Source: Micromonospora nigra
GTDB taxonomy: Bacteria; Actinomycetota; Actinomycetes; Mycobacteriales; Micromonosporaceae
Assembly (NCBI RefSeq): GCF_900091585.1
Contig: NZ_FMHT01000003.1
Location: 3,835,501-3,899,500, forward strand
DNA: 64,000 nt
Direction of reading: 5' to 3'
Shown here: positions 42,639 through 53,985 of the stretch, in pieces
How the letters are laid out: each line of letters opens with the position of its first letter
Numbering within the stretch: position 1 is the stretch's first letter
Made by a program: the position numbers and the translations under genes
The notes under the pieces: generated by a model
Told to the model about the DNA's origin: nothing
The model's database searches: none
Seen by the model: the letters and a program-made list of their open reading frames with translations, nothing else

Positions 42639-44441
42639 ATGAGTCACGTTCTCGCCGCGGTTGCCTGGCCGTACGCCAACGGCCCGCGCCACATCGGCCA
42701 TGTCTCCGGTTTCGGCGTTCCCTCCGACGTCTTCGCCCGGTACATGCGCATGGCCGGGCACGACGTGCTCATGGTCTCCGGCACCGACGAGCACGGCACC
42801 CCGATCCAGGTGCAGGCCGACGCCGAGGGGGTGACCCCGCGCGAGCTGGCCGACCGCTACAACCGGGTGATCGCCGAGGACCTGAAGGCGCTGGGGCTGT
42901 CGTACGACCTGTTCACCCGCACCACCACCCGCAACCACCACGCCGTGGTGCAGGAGCTGTTCACCGGGCTGCACCGCAACGGCTACATCGTCCCCAGGAT
43001 CACCACCGGGGCGATCTCGCCGTCGACCGGCCGCACCCTGCCCGACCGCTACATCGAGGGCACCTGCCCGATCTGCGGCTACGACAGCGCCCGCGGCGAC
43101 CAGTGCGACAACTGCGGCAACCAGCTCGACCCCGTCGACCTGGTCAACCCCACCTCGAAGATCAACGGGGAGACGCCGGAGTTCGTCGAGACCGAACACT
43201 TCTTCCTCGACCTGCCGGCGCTGGCCGACGCGCTGCGCCGCTGGCTCGACACCCGTGAGGGCTGGCGGCCCAACGTGCTGCGCTTCTCGCGCAACCTGCT
43301 CGACGACCTCCAGCCCCGGGCCATCACCCGCGACCTCGAGTGGGGCGTGCCGATCCCCCTCGACGGCTGGCGTGAGCGCGGCGACAAGCGGATCTACGTG
43401 TGGTTCGACGCGGTGATCGGCTACCTGTCCGCGTCCATCGAATGGGCCCGCCGCACCGGCGACCCGGACGCCTGGCGCAACTGGTGGTCGGCCGACGCCG
43501 AGGGCAAGGACGCCCAGGGCCACTACTTCATGGGCAAGGACAACATCGTCTTCCATTCGGTGATCTGGCCGGCCCTGCTCGGCGGCTACTCCGGCGAGGG
43601 CACCCACGACGGCGAACCCGGTCAGCTGGGCCGGCTCAACCTGCCCACCGAGGTCGTCTCCAGCGAGTACCTGACCATGGAGGGACGCAAGTTCTCCTCC
43701 TCCCGCAAGGTCGTCATCTACGTCCGGGACTTCCTGCAACGCTACGACGCCGACGCGTTGCGCTACTTCATCGCCGTCGCCGGGCCGGAGAGCAACGACA
43801 CCGACTTCACCTGGGCCGAGTTCCTGCGCCGCAACAACGACGAACTGGTCGCCGGCTGGGGCAACCTGGTCAACCGGTCGGTGTCCATGGCGGCGAAGAA
43901 CTTCGGAGCCATCCCGCCCGTCGGGGAGGCCGGGCTCACCGAGGCGGACGAGGCCCTGCTCGCCACCGCCCGGGCCGGCTTCGCCGTCGTCGGCGACCTG
44001 ATCGCCCGGCACCGGCAGAAGCAGGCCATCGGCGAGGCCATGAAGGTCGTCGCCGAGGCCAACAGGTACCTGTCCGAACAGGCCCCGTGGAAGCTCAAGG
44101 GCGCCGACGACAAACCGCGGATGGGCACCATCCTGCACGTCGCCCTCCAGGTGGTCAGCGACGCCAACACGCTGCTCACCCCGTTCCTGCCGCACTCCGC
44201 CCAGAAGATCCACGAGCTGCTCGGCGGCACCGGCGTGCACGCCCCGATGCCCGTGCTCGAAGAGGTGGACGACCTCGACGGCGGGCCCGCGTACCCGGTG
44301 CTCACCGGCGACTACGCGGTCGGGGCGCGCTGGGAGTCCGTACCCCTGGAGGCCGGCCGGCCCCTCGCGGCGCCCACGCCGGTCTTCCGCAAGCTCGACC
44401 CGTCGATCGTCGACGAGGAACTGGCCCGGCTCGCCGGCTGA
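42639..44441 (+). CDS. metG: methionine--tRNA ligase
   Basis: A 600-residue class I synthetase. The HIGH motif reads HIGH within [10 protein letters not shown], the editing-site [11 protein letters not shown] follows, two zinc knuckles are [18 protein letters not shown], and the KMSKS motif is KFSSSR. The anticodon-binding helices close the protein, and there is no C-terminal dimerisation/EMAP domain. TAGGCT (42625-42630) stands 8 nt before the ATG at 42639, suggesting a leaderless message. A perfect 13-bp hairpin follows the stop. Confidence 0.97.
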   Translation: MSHVLAAVAWPYANGPRHIGHVSGFGVPSDVFARYMRMAGHDVLMVSGTDEHGTPIQVQADAEGVTPRELADRYNRVIAEDLKALGLSYDLFTRTTTRNHHAVVQELFTGLHRNGYIVPRITTGAISPSTGRTLPDRYIEGTCPICGYDSARGDQCDNCGNQLDPVDLVNPTSKINGETPEFVETEHFFLDLPALADALRRWLDTREGWRPNVLRFSRNLLDDLQPRAITRDLEWGVPIPLDGWRERGDKRIYVWFDAVIGYLSASIEWARRTGDPDAWRNWWSADAEGKDAQGHYFMGKDNIVFHSVIWPALLGGYSGEGTHDGEPGQLGRLNLPTEVVSSEYLTMEGRKFSSSRKVVIYVRDFLQRYDADALRYFIAVAGPESNDTDFTWAEFLRRNNDELVAGWGNLVNRSVSMAAKNFGAIPPVGEAGLTEADEALLATARAGFAVVGDLIARHRQKQAIGEAMKVVAEANRYLSEQAPWKLKGADDKPRMGTILHVALQVVSDANTLLTPFLPHSAQKIHELLGGTGVHAPMPVLEEVDDLDGGPAYPVLTGDYAVGARWESVPLEAGRPLAAPTPVFRKLDPSIVDEELARLAG

Positions 44442-44454
44442 CCCGACCGCGACC

Positions 44455-44484
44455 GGCGGCCCCCGGGACCACCCGGGGGCCGCC
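44455..44484. terminator. perfect 13-bp hairpin between convergent metG and hydrolase genes
   Basis: GGCGGCCCCCGGG (44455-44467), loop ACCA, CCCGGGGGCCGCC (44472-44484). No U-run, but the position between two convergent stops argues for a bidirectional terminator of the U-less type. Confidence 0.7.
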
Positions 44485-44506
44485 CTCGGCTCAGCCCCGG
44501 ACCGGC

Positions 44507-45358
44507 TCAGGCCCTCGCCATCGCCGGTGTCCCGATGAACTCCATGATCGCCTGGTTGACGTCCGCCGCGTTGGTCCAGGGGATGCCGTGCGGTGCGCCC
44601 TTCAGCGTGACCAGCCGGCTGTCGGCCAGCATCGGCTGCAACCGCTGACCCGTCTTCGGGTACGGCAGCACCGCGTCCGCGTCGCCCTGCACGATCAGCA
44701 CCGGCACGTCGATGCGGGGCAGGTCTTCCCGGAAGTCGGTCTGCCAGGCGTCCACGCTGTCATGGGTGGCCTTCGCCGAGGCCTGGGCCCCGATCTGCCA
44801 GTGCGCGCGGAACGCCTCCTCGCTGACCAGCGTCCCCCGGTTCTGTTGGTAGTTGAAGAACGCCTCGCAGAAGGTCGTCAGATAGGCGAACCGGTCCTCC
44901 AGGATGGCCTGCTGGAAGCCCTCGAACAGGCTCTTCTCGACCCCCTCCGGGTTGCCGGTCGTCCTGAGCAGGTACGGCGCCAGCGGGGCCAGCAGCACCG
45001 CCCGGTCCACCCGGTCCGAGCCGTACGCGCCCAGGTAGCGGGTCACCTCGCCGGTGCCCATCGAGTGGCCGACCAGGATCACGTCCCGCAGGTCCAGTTC
45101 GGTCATCAGCACGTCCAGGTCGGCGGCGAACGTGTCGTAGTCGTACCCGAAGGCAGGTTGCGCCGACGCGCCGAAACCCCGCCGGTCGTACGTGATCGTC
45201 CGGTAACCGGCCGCGAGCAGCGCGCTGGTCTGTTTCTCCCAGGTCGCCCCGTTGAACGGGAACCCGTGGATCAGCACGACCGGTCGACCGCTGCCGTGGT
45301 CCTCGTAGTACAGGTCGATCGGTGCGGAGTTCTCCGTGCCGACGGTGATGAAAGGCAT
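44507..45358 (-). CDS. alpha/beta hydrolase, cofactor-free haloperoxidase (perhydrolase) type
   Basis: A 283-residue enzyme with the nucleophile Ser99 in GHSMG, catalytic acid in VQGDADAVLP and His in GAPHGIPWTNA. IHGFPFNGATWEKQ forms the oxyanion region and YDRRGFGAS is the family hallmark of non-haem chloroperoxidases, which make peracids and can act as esterases. AAGGAG lies before the ATG. It carries no signal peptide, so it is cytoplasmic. The natural substrate is unknown. Confidence 0.87.
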   Translation of the reverse strand: MPFITVGTENSAPIDLYYEDHGSGRPVVLIHGFPFNGATWEKQTSALLAAGYRTITYDRRGFGASAQPAFGYDYDTFAADLDVLMTELDLRDVILVGHSMGTGEVTRYLGAYGSDRVDRAVLLAPLAPYLLRTTGNPEGVEKSLFEGFQQAILEDRFAYLTTFCEAFFNYQQNRGTLVSEEAFRAHWQIGAQASAKATHDSVDAWQTDFREDLPRIDVPVLIVQGDADAVLPYPKTGQRLQPMLADSRLVTLKGAPHGIPWTNAADVNQAIMEFIGTPAMARA

Positions 45359-45432
45359 GTGGGCTCTCCTTGTCGGGCCAGGGGCGCGGAACAGCCCCGC
45401 GCTTTCCCACCCGCCGCGCCGCTATGCGCCCC

Positions 45433-46680
45433 TCAGAGCCGGTAGGGCAGGTCCAGCACCCGGTCGTCGGTCACCTCGGTAGCCGGGGCCCACGTCTCGT
45501 AGACACCCCGCTCGTGGCACTGCGCCCCGGTCGCGGCCACCGTCTCCGGCCCCGGCCGGCGCAGCCGCAGCCGCAGCCAGCCCGCCTCCTCCCGCAGCAC
45601 CAGACAGCCCACGCCGCGCCAGTCGGCGAACCGCAGCCGCCGCGCCACCGCCTCCACCGGATAGCGGGCCGCCCGGGTCATCGCCAGCACCCGGAACCCG
45701 CCCGGCAGGTCCGCCACCGCCTCGTACTCGCCGCCCGCATAGGCCCCGACGAGCTGCGTCGCGCGGGGCGTCTCACCCGTCGGCACGTACTCCTGGTCGG
45801 GGGACAGGCCCGGCACCGCGGCCAGCAGATGCCGCCACTGCGGCCCCACCATCCGCAGCCAGCCGCGCTGCTCCGCCTGGTACGCGTACAGCACCACCTC
45901 CACGCCCTCCGCCGGATAGGCCAGCAGGGTGGCGTTCGCCGGCATCGGCAGGTCCGCGAAGTCGCGGGTGACGAACTCCGGGATCAGGTGGTTGCTGCTC
46001 GGCGTGAACCCGGTGCCGAGCACCGCCGCGCCCAGCCGGTCCCGCAGCGCCAACCTGGTCAGGCCCGCGTGGGCCGCCCCCACCGGCACCTCGTAGTCGG
46101 CCGGGTCGGCGGCCCGCCACCGCAGCGCGTACGTGACGTCGACGCCCTCGCGGCCAGCCTCGCCGTCGGTACGCAGCACACTCGTCGTCGCCGGGGTGCG
46201 CAGGTGTGCCACGTCGTGTTCCCGGTAGCAGAAACCGTGCGGCAGCCAGCCCCGCACGTACCCGGCGAGCTGCCGGGCTGAGATGATCTTCATCATCCGG
46301 GTGCCCCGACGCAGCCGCGCCGAGGCGCGGACCCCGGCCAGCAGCGGATCGTCCGCCGCCCCCGGCTGCTGGCTGAGCTGATGCACCCGGGCCCAGCCGT
46401 GCTCCCGGTGCAACGGCACCAGCAGCGGCGCCTCCGGCTCCTCCGCCGGCTCCGCCGCCCCGTGCACCGCGGTCACCTCCGTCGCGTGCACGAACCGACG
46501 CCACGGCAGCGCCGACCCCGGCCGCGGCGCCCACTCGAACCCGGCTGCCTCCTCGGCGCTGAACAGCTCGTAGGCGGCCCCCCGGGCAAGCTCCTCCGCC
46601 GGGTAGACGGCCCCGCCGTACGCCACCCGCAATCCGGTCCGCTCCTGGGCGGTGCCACTGGTCGCCGGGGTGACACTCAC
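45433..46680 (-). CDS. hypothetical protein, possibly Micromonosporaceae-specific
   Basis: A 415-residue soluble protein that I cannot assign. It starts VSVTPATSGTAQERTGLRVA, has a middle section with MMKIISARQLAGYVRGWLPH and FCYREHDVAHLRTP, and repeats a GGxYEAVADLPGGFRVLAMTRAARYPVEAV-like beta/alpha pattern in both halves (also GVEVVLYAYQAEQRGWLR), suggesting an internal duplication. AAGGTGG lies 6 nt before the GTG at 46680. It is divergent from tatD, 117 bp away. No signal peptide or membrane helix. Confidence 0.6.
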   Translation of the reverse strand: MSVTPATSGTAQERTGLRVAYGGAVYPAEELARGAAYELFSAEEAAGFEWAPRPGSALPWRRFVHATEVTAVHGAAEPAEEPEAPLLVPLHREHGWARVHQLSQQPGAADDPLLAGVRASARLRRGTRMMKIISARQLAGYVRGWLPHGFCYREHDVAHLRTPATTSVLRTDGEAGREGVDVTYALRWRAADPADYEVPVGAAHAGLTRLALRDRLGAAVLGTGFTPSSNHLIPEFVTRDFADLPMPANATLLAYPAEGVEVVLYAYQAEQRGWLRMVGPQWRHLLAAVPGLSPDQEYVPTGETPRATQLVGAYAGGEYEAVADLPGGFRVLAMTRAARYPVEAVARRLRFADWRGVGCLVLREEAGWLRLRLRRPGPETVAATGAQCHERGVYETWAPATEVTDDRVLDLPYRL

Positions 46681-46797
46681 GTCGTACCACCTTCCCTGGG
46701 GCGTCCCCATCCGGCGACGGTAGAGCCGCCCGACGTAGGCCAGGTGAACGTCGGGTGGCGGGCCGGTGGAGCCGGCGGGTGTGTGATGCTGTCGGCG

Positions 46798-47793
46798 ATG
46801 ACCGAGCCGACCGAGTCCCGCCGGCAGCGCGCCGCCCGCCGCGCCGGGGAGTTCCCGCCCGCACCCGAGCCGTTGCCCCGGCCCGTGCCGGACAGCCACA
46901 CCCACCTCGACATCACCGTCAGCGAGGCCGGCGTACCCAGGCCCACCGCCGGCCCGCCGGCGTCGCCCACCGCCCCGTCGGCAACCGCCACCGCCGCCCC
47001 GCCGGCCGGGGCCGCCGGTGGCCCTGCGAACGCGCCCGCCACCGACCCGGTGCCCGCCACCGACCCGGTGTCCGCCGCCATCGCGGTCGCCGCCGCCGTG
47101 GGCGTCGACCGCCTCGTCCAGGTCGGAGTGGACGTCGCGTCGTCCCGTTGGGGCGTCGACACCGCCGCGCGGCACCCGGCCGTCGTCGCCACGGTGGCCC
47201 TGCACCCCAACGAGGCGCCCCGCCTCGCCGACCTCGACGAGGCGCTGCGCGAGATCGAGACCCTCGCCGGCCACGACCGGGTGCGCGGCGTCGGCGAGAC
47301 CGGAATGGACTTCTTCCGCACCGGCGACGAAGGCCGCGCCGCGCAGGAGGAGAGCTTCCGGGCCCACATCGCCATCGCCAAGCGGTACGGCAAGGCGCTG
47401 GTCATCCACGACCGCGACGCCCACGCCGACGTGCTGCGGATCCTCGACGACGAGGGCGCGCCCGACACCGTCGTGCTGCACTGCTTCTCCGGTGACGCCG
47501 AGTTCGCCCGCGAGTGCGTCCGCCGGGGCCACCTGCTCAGCTTCGCCGGCACCGTCACCTTCGGCAGCGCCACCGCCCTGCGCGAGGCCGCCGCCCTGAC
47601 CCCGCTGGACCAGATCCTCGTCGAGACCGACGCGCCGTACCTGACCCCGATGCCGCACCGGGGGCGACCCAACGCGTCCTACCTGATCCCGCTGACCGTC
47701 CGGTCCCTCGCCGCGACCACCGGCGCGGACCTCGACGAGCTGTGCGCGGCCATCTCCGCCACCGGCGACCGCGTCTTCGGCCCCTGGCACTGA
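46798..47793 (+). CDS. tatD: TatD-family metal-dependent DNase
   Basis: A 331-residue TIM-barrel hydrolase with the metal ligands in [34 protein letters not shown] and [10 protein letters not shown], as in TatD 3'-5' DNases. Between strand 1 (HTHLD) and the first helix is a Pro/Ala/Thr-rich insert of about 45 residues ([16 protein letters not shown]...), which family members lack. The ATG at 46798 has GATGCT 7 nt upstream. In many actinobacteria rpfB sits between tatD and rsmA; here rsmA follows directly. Confidence 0.9.
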   Translation: MTEPTESRRQRAARRAGEFPPAPEPLPRPVPDSHTHLDITVSEAGVPRPTAGPPASPTAPSATATAAPPAGAAGGPANAPATDPVPATDPVSAAIAVAAAVGVDRLVQVGVDVASSRWGVDTAARHPAVVATVALHPNEAPRLADLDEALREIETLAGHDRVRGVGETGMDFFRTGDEGRAAQEESFRAHIAIAKRYGKALVIHDRDAHADVLRILDDEGAPDTVVLHCFSGDAEFARECVRRGHLLSFAGTVTFGSATALREAAALTPLDQILVETDAPYLTPMPHRGRPNASYLIPLTVRSLAATTGADLDELCAAISATGDRVFGPWH

Positions 47794-47822
47794 CCACCCG
47801 CCGGCCCCTGGCACTGACCACC
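47778..47822. repeat. 24-bp tandem duplication at the tatD stop
   Basis: CGGCCCCTGGCACTGACCAC and one more base occur at 47778 and again at 47802. The unit includes the last tatD codons and its TGA, so the duplicated piece is non-coding. It indicates recent slippage. Confidence 0.85.
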
Positions 47823-47890
47823 GGCCGGCCGTGCACCGGAACCCGCCCGCCCGGCCGACCGGGTCGCTGCGGCCCGTACGCTGTCGGGTT

Positions 47891-48763
47891 ATGGCCGCAG
47901 ACCTGCTCGGCCCGGCCGAGATCCGGGACCTCGCCGCCCGCCTCGGCGTGGCCCCCACCAAGAAGCTCGGCCAGAACTTCGTGCACGACCCCAACACCGT
48001 CCGCCGCATCGTCACCGCCGCCGGCCTCACCGGAGACGACGTGGCCCTGGAGGTCGGCCCCGGCCTCGGCTCGCTGACCCTCGGCCTGCTGCCCGTCGCC
48101 GCCCACGTGCACGCCGTCGAGATCGACCGGGCGCTCGCCGGGGCGCTGGCCGACACCGCCGCGCGACACGCCGGCCCCGACGCCGCCCGGCTCACCGTGC
48201 ACCACGCCGACGCGCTGCGCGTACGCGCCGCCGACCTCACCGACCCCGCGCCCACCGCCCTGGTGGCGAACCTGCCGTACAACGTGGCCGTTCCCGTCGT
48301 GCTGCACCTGCTCGCCGAGCTGCCCAGCCTGCGCCACGGCCTGGTGATGGTGCAGAAGGAGGTCGCCGACCGGCTCGTCGCCGGCCCCGGCTCCAAGGTG
48401 TACGGCGTGCCCTCGGTCAAGCTCGCCTGGTACGCCCACGCCCGCGCCGCCGGCCGGGTGCCCCCGAACGTGTTCTGGCCGGTGCCCAACGTCGACTCCG
48501 GCCTGGTCGCCTTCACCCGCCGCGAACCGCCCCGCCCCGACGTACCCCGGGAACGGGTGTTCGCCGTCGTGGACGCCGCCTTCGCCCAGCGCCGCAAGAC
48601 CCTGCGCGCGGCTCTCGCCGGCTGGGCCGGCAGCCCCGACCGGGCCGCCGGAGCACTCACCGCCGCCGGGGTCGACCCGGGCGCACGCGGGGAGTCACTC
48701 ACCGTCGACCAGTTCGCCGCCGTGGCCGCGTCGGCCCCCGACCGCCCGACCGCCGCCCACTAG
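47891..48763 (+). CDS. rsmA: 16S rRNA (adenine(1518/1519)-N6)-dimethyltransferase
   Basis: A 290-residue KsgA-type methyltransferase that dimethylates two adenines in the 3'-terminal hairpin of 16S r[19 protein letters not shown], the SAM motif [15 protein letters not shown], the catalytic [10 protein letters not shown] and [17 protein letters not shown] are all present. TACGCT (47877-47882) lies 8 nt before the ATG. The stop codon TAG is part of the next promoter's -10 box (TAGGCT at 48761-48766). Order tatD-rsmA-ispE is conserved in actinobacteria. Confidence 0.95.
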   Translation: MAADLLGPAEIRDLAARLGVAPTKKLGQNFVHDPNTVRRIVTAAGLTGDDVALEVGPGLGSLTLGLLPVAAHVHAVEIDRALAGALADTAARHAGPDAARLTVHHADALRVRAADLTDPAPTALVANLPYNVAVPVVLHLLAELPSLRHGLVMVQKEVADRLVAGPGSKVYGVPSVKLAWYAHARAAGRVPPNVFWPVPNVDSGLVAFTRREPPRPDVPRERVFAVVDAAFAQRRKTLRAALAGWAGSPDRAAGALTAAGVDPGARGESLTVDQFAAVAASAPDRPTAAH

Positions 48764-48773
48764 GCTGACGCCG

Positions 48774-48962
48774 GTGCCGGTGCGCGGCGCCGCCGGGCCG
48801 TCGCGCACAATCCGGGTGACGTGTACGCGTGACGGCGGTGGCCCCGACCACCGCCACCGTCTGACGGCGGCCGCCCTCCGGGCAGCCGCCGCTGCCGCCG
48901 AGGAGCTGACCGTGGAGATGCCGCTCGACATCCGGCTGCGTTCCCGGGGCGGCACCCCGTGA
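48774..48962 (+). CDS. 62-residue protein coupled to ispE
   Basis: GTG at 48774 stands 7 nt after TAGGCT (48761-48766) and opens a 62-codon frame that ends by overlapping the ispE start by 4 bases (GTGA). The peptide is Arg/Ala-rich with the helical stretch LTAAALRAAAAAAEELTVEM. The combination of a promoter, a leaderless start and coupling suggests it is translated, perhaps as a leader that sets ispE expression. No homologue is recognised. Confidence 0.5.
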   Translation: MPVRGAAGPSRTIRVTCTRDGGGPDHRHRLTAAALRAAAAAAEELTVEMPLDIRLRSRGGTP

Positions 48963-49906
48963 CCGAGGCCTGGCGACCGGACGACGACGGGCGACGGGGC
49001 GCCGCCGGGCCGGTCCGGGTGCGGGTGCCCGCGAAGGTCAACCTGCACCTCGGGGTGGGGCCGCTGCGCCGCGACGGCTACCACGAGTTGAACACCGTCT
49101 ACCACGCGATCTCCATCCACGACGAGCTGACCGCCCGCCGGGGCGACACCCTCGCCCTGACCATGGAGGGCGAGGGTGCCGGCGAGCTGGCGCTCGACGA
49201 CAGCAACCTGGTCATCCGGGCCGCCCACGCCCTCGCCGGGTACGCCGGCGTGATGCCCCACGCCCGGCTGCACCTGCGCAAGCAGATCCCGCTCGCCGGA
49301 GGGCTGGCCGGTGGCAGCGCGGACGCCGCCGCCGCCCTGGTCGCCTGCGACGCCCTCTGGGGCACCGGGCTGTCCCGCGACGAGTTGGCCGGGATCGCCG
49401 CCGACCTCGGCTCCGACGTGCCGTTCCTGATCCACGGCGGCACCGCCCTCGGCACCGGCCGCGGCGAGGCGGTGAGTCCCGTGCTGGCCCGCCCCAGCTC
49501 GTGGCACTGGGTGGTCGCCATCGCCGACGGCGGCCTGTCCACCCCCGCCGCCTACCGGGAGTTGGACCGGCTCCGTGACGCCGGCACCGCCGGCGTACCC
49601 CTGGGCAGCACCGACGCGCTGCTCGCCGCGCTGCGCCAGCGTGACCCCCGGGTCCTCGCCGCCACCCTCGGCAACGACCTCCAGGACGCGGCGCTGGCCA
49701 TGCGTCCCGCCCTGGCCGACACCCTCAAGGCGGGCGAGGCGGCGGGCGCGCTCGCCGGCATCGTCTCCGGTTCCGGGCCGACCTGCGTCTTCCTCGCCGC
49801 CGACGCGTCCGACGCCGAACGGATCGCCGGCGAGCTGGACACCGCGGGGGTGTGCCGGCAGGCCCGCACCGCACACGGCCCGGTGGCGGGCGCCCGCATC
49901 GTCTGA
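48959..49906 (+). CDS. ispE: 4-(cytidine 5'-diphospho)-2-C-methyl-D-erythritol kinase
   Basis: A 315-residue GHMP kinase of the MEP isoprenoid pathway. VRVPAKVNLHLGVGPLRRDGYHEL is the substrate segment, PLAGGLAGGSADAAAAL the ATP-binding motif 2, and IVSGSGPTCVFLA motif 3. The GTG start overlaps the stop of the 62-residue frame. It supplies precursors of menaquinone side chains and of the polyprenyl phosphates used by the mannosyltransferase at 38858 and for peptidoglycan. Confidence 0.95.
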   Translation: MTEAWRPDDDGRRGAAGPVRVRVPAKVNLHLGVGPLRRDGYHELNTVYHAISIHDELTARRGDTLALTMEGEGAGELALDDSNLVIRAAHALAGYAGVMPHARLHLRKQIPLAGGLAGGSADAAAALVACDALWGTGLSRDELAGIAADLGSDVPFLIHGGTALGTGRGEAVSPVLARPSSWHWVVAIADGGLSTPAAYRELDRLRDAGTAGVPLGSTDALLAALRQRDPRVLAATLGNDLQDAALAMRPALADTLKAGEAAGALAGIVSGSGPTCVFLAADASDAERIAGELDTAGVCRQARTAHGPVAGARIV

Positions 49907-50091
49907 CCCCAGCCGCATGCCACGGCGTGCGGGACGCGGCGGCGGGCGTGGCGTGCGGTGCGCGGTGGCCGGGGTCGTCGGGGCGTGGCGTGCGGAGCGC
50001 GGGTGGCCGGGGCCGCCGCGTACCCTGGAAGGCCAGGCGTCCCCAGGTGCCCGCCGGCACCCGGGACGCCTTGATCATGGAAGGTGGGGTC

Positions 50092-51891
<1,800 letters not shown>

Positions 51892-51985
51892 CCGGTGCGC
51901 GCGTGCGACCCGTGTGCGGCGTCACACGGCCACGTGCGGGAGAATCCTGATCGACCCCCCACCGAACGGTCTTGGAGACTCAGAC

Positions 51986-52441
51986 ATGGCCCACACCCCC
52001 GTCAACCACCCCGCGCGGCCGATCTACCGGGCGATCGGCGGGCTGACCGGTCTGTACCTGGTCGTCTTCGGGGCGCTCGGCATCATCGCCAGCGCCGGCA
52101 ACGAACTGCTCGCCCAGGACGACACCCTGGTCCTCGGGCAGGGCACCAACCTCGGCTTCTCGCTGCTGAGCACGCTGCTCGGGGTCGTGGTGCTGGCCGG
52201 CACGGCCCTCGGCCGCAACATCGACGTCGCGATCAACCAGTGGCTGGCGTACCTGCTCATGGTGGTCAGTCTCGCCGGGCTCGCCTTCCTCCGCACCGAG
52301 GCGAACATCTTCAACCTCAACGTGCTGACCGTCGTCGTGCTCATGGTGGCGGGTCTGGTCCTGCTGATGGCCGGCATGTACGGCAAGGTCGGCACCGACG
52401 AGGAGAAGGAAGCCTGGCAGAAGGCCCGCCTCGTGCTCTGA
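51986..52441 (+). CDS. DUF4383 four-helix membrane protein, copy 1
   Basis: A 151-residue protein with four transmembrane helices. The conserved N terminus VNHPARPIYRAIGGLTGLYL and the loop LRTEANIFNLNVL mark it as DUF4383. GGAG is 10 nt before the ATG at 51986. The paralogue at 52713 has the same plan (INHPARPLYR and LQTDANILNF), so this is a tandem duplication. Function unknown. Confidence 0.85.
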   Translation: MAHTPVNHPARPIYRAIGGLTGLYLVVFGALGIIASAGNELLAQDDTLVLGQGTNLGFSLLSTLLGVVVLAGTALGRNIDVAINQWLAYLLMVVSLAGLAFLRTEANIFNLNVLTVVVLMVAGLVLLMAGMYGKVGTDEEKEAWQKARLVL

Positions 52442-52712
52442 CCGCCCCGACCCGCGCCACGTCGTCCCGCCCCGCCGGCAGACCCACCGCCGTGCCGGGC
52501 GGGACGACGGCGTTCCAGGGCCCGTCGTGCCGGACCCGTCCTCCAGGGGCCCGTCCTCCATGGGCCCGTCGGGCCGGGGCCCGTCGCTCCAGGGGCCGGT
52601 CGGGCCGGGGTCCGCCGATCCTGCCCGGACGGTCTGCGGCGGTTCGGGCGACACCAGGCGGGCGGTGCGCGACAATTCGTCCCAAAGCCTGCACCCGGCC
52701 ACAGGAGGGGCG

Positions 52713-53186
52713 ATGCCGCACTTTCCGATCAACCATCCCGCGCGGCCGCTCTACCGGGTCCTCGCCGGCCTGATCGGCCTCTACATCCTGGTCTTCGGCG
52801 TGTGGGGGGTCGCCCAGACCCTGGGCGACCCTCTGTTCGACCGGGGCAGCAACTGGGTCCTCGGACTCCGCACCAACCTGGCCTTCTCGCTGGCGTCCGT
52901 GCTCTTCGGGGCCGTGCTCATCATCGGGGCGTCGCGCCGGGGCAACCTCGGCCACTACATGAACCTCACCGCCGGCGTGGTCTTCCTGGTCACCAGCATC
53001 CTGATGATGTCCGTGCTGCAGACCGACGCCAACATCCTGAACTTCTCGATGTCCACCGTCATCATCTCGATGGTCTTCGGCCTGGTCCTGCTCGGCACCG
53101 GCCTGTACGACAAGGTCGGCCCACCCGAGCACGCCGAGGAGGCACAGCGCCACCGCAGCCACCCCGTCTCCCAGGGCGAACGCTGA
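52713..53186 (+). CDS. DUF4383 four-helix membrane protein, copy 2
   Basis: A 157-residue paralogue of the gene at 51986, with four helices and a longer polar C-terminal tail (PPEHAEEAQRHRSHPVSQGER). AGGAGGGG lies just before the ATG at 52713. The 271-bp spacer to copy 1 is filled with degenerate GGGCCCGTC-like repeats. The stop is 7 bp from the convergent TetR gene's stop. Confidence 0.85.
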   Translation: MPHFPINHPARPLYRVLAGLIGLYILVFGVWGVAQTLGDPLFDRGSNWVLGLRTNLAFSLASVLFGAVLIIGASRRGNLGHYMNLTAGVVFLVTSILMMSVLQTDANILNFSMSTVIISMVFGLVLLGTGLYDKVGPPEHAEEAQRHRSHPVSQGER

Positions 53187-53193
53187 CCGGAAC

Positions 53194-53943
53194 TCAGCGC
53201 CCCCGAACCGTGATCAGACCCGGCTTCGCCTCCAGATGGGACAGCCCGTTCCAGGACAGGTTCACCAGGTGCGCGGCCACGGTCTCCTTGCGCGGCTTGC
53301 GCACCTCCAGCCACCAACTGCCCGTCAGCGCCACCATGCCCACCAGGGCCTGTGAGTAGAGCTCGGCCAACTTCGGGTCGTACCCCCGGCTCGAGAACTC
53401 CGCACCGAGGATGTGCTCCACCTGGTGCGCCACGTCGTTCATCACGCTGCTGAAGTTCCCGGCCGCCGACATCACCGGCGACTCCCGGACCAGCACCCGG
53501 AACCCGCTGGTCTCCTCCTCGATGTAACCGAGCAGGGCCAACGCGGCCTGCTCCAGCAACTCGCGTGGGTGCCCGGCGGTCAGGGCCGTGGTGATCCGGT
53601 CCAGCAGCGCCCGGACCTCCCGGTCCACCACCACCGCGTACAGGCCCTCCTTGCCGCCGAAGTGCTCGTAGATCACCGGCTTGGAGACCTTGGCGCGGGA
53701 CGCCACCTCCTCGATCGAGGTGGCGTCGAATCCGCGTTCGGCGAAGAGCTGCCGACCGATCGAGATCAGCTGCTCGCGGCGTTGCGCCGCCGACATGCGT
53801 ACCCGGGAGGTGGGCTTGGTCGCGGACACCGCCCGGCGGCGGCCCGCGGCCCCCTCGTCGCTGGGGACGTCCGCCATGTCGCCGCCTCGCCGGCGCTCGG
53901 TGACGCCCTGTCGTGGGATGTTGCCTGCGTCGTGCCCGGTCAC
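53194..53943 (-). CDS. TetR-family transcriptional regulator
   Basis: A 249-residue regulator. The first 50 residues are disordered; the helix-turn-helix is in QLISIGRQLFAERGFDATSI-EEVASRAKVSKPVIYEHFGGKEGLY, and the C-terminal ligand domain has WLEVRKPRKETVAAHLVNL. CAGGAT (53950-53955) ends 6 nt before the GTG at 53943 (leaderless); ATG 53877 with GAGG is an alternative. It resembles the TetR gene next to glmU in mycobacteria (Rv1019). It lies 42 bp downstream of the desaturase on the same strand, so regulation of the desaturase is a fair guess. Confidence 0.87.
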   Translation of the reverse strand: MTGHDAGNIPRQGVTERRRGGDMADVPSDEGAAGRRRAVSATKPTSRVRMSAAQRREQLISIGRQLFAERGFDATSIEEVASRAKVSKPVIYEHFGGKEGLYAVVVDREVRALLDRITTALTAGHPRELLEQAALALLGYIEEETSGFRVLVRESPVMSAAGNFSSVMNDVAHQVEHILGAEFSSRGYDPKLAELYSQALVGMVALTGSWWLEVRKPRKETVAAHLVNLSWNGLSHLEAKPGLITVRGR

Positions 53944-53985
53944 CCGGCCATCCTGCCAGGTGGACCGACCGAACCACCGCCCGGT

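Noticed and set aside
45433..48702. A 1089-codon minus-strand frame extending upstream of the 45433-46680 gene
   Set aside because: Beyond 46680 it is antisense to tatD and rsmA and low-complexity; the GTG at 46680 has a good ribosome site.
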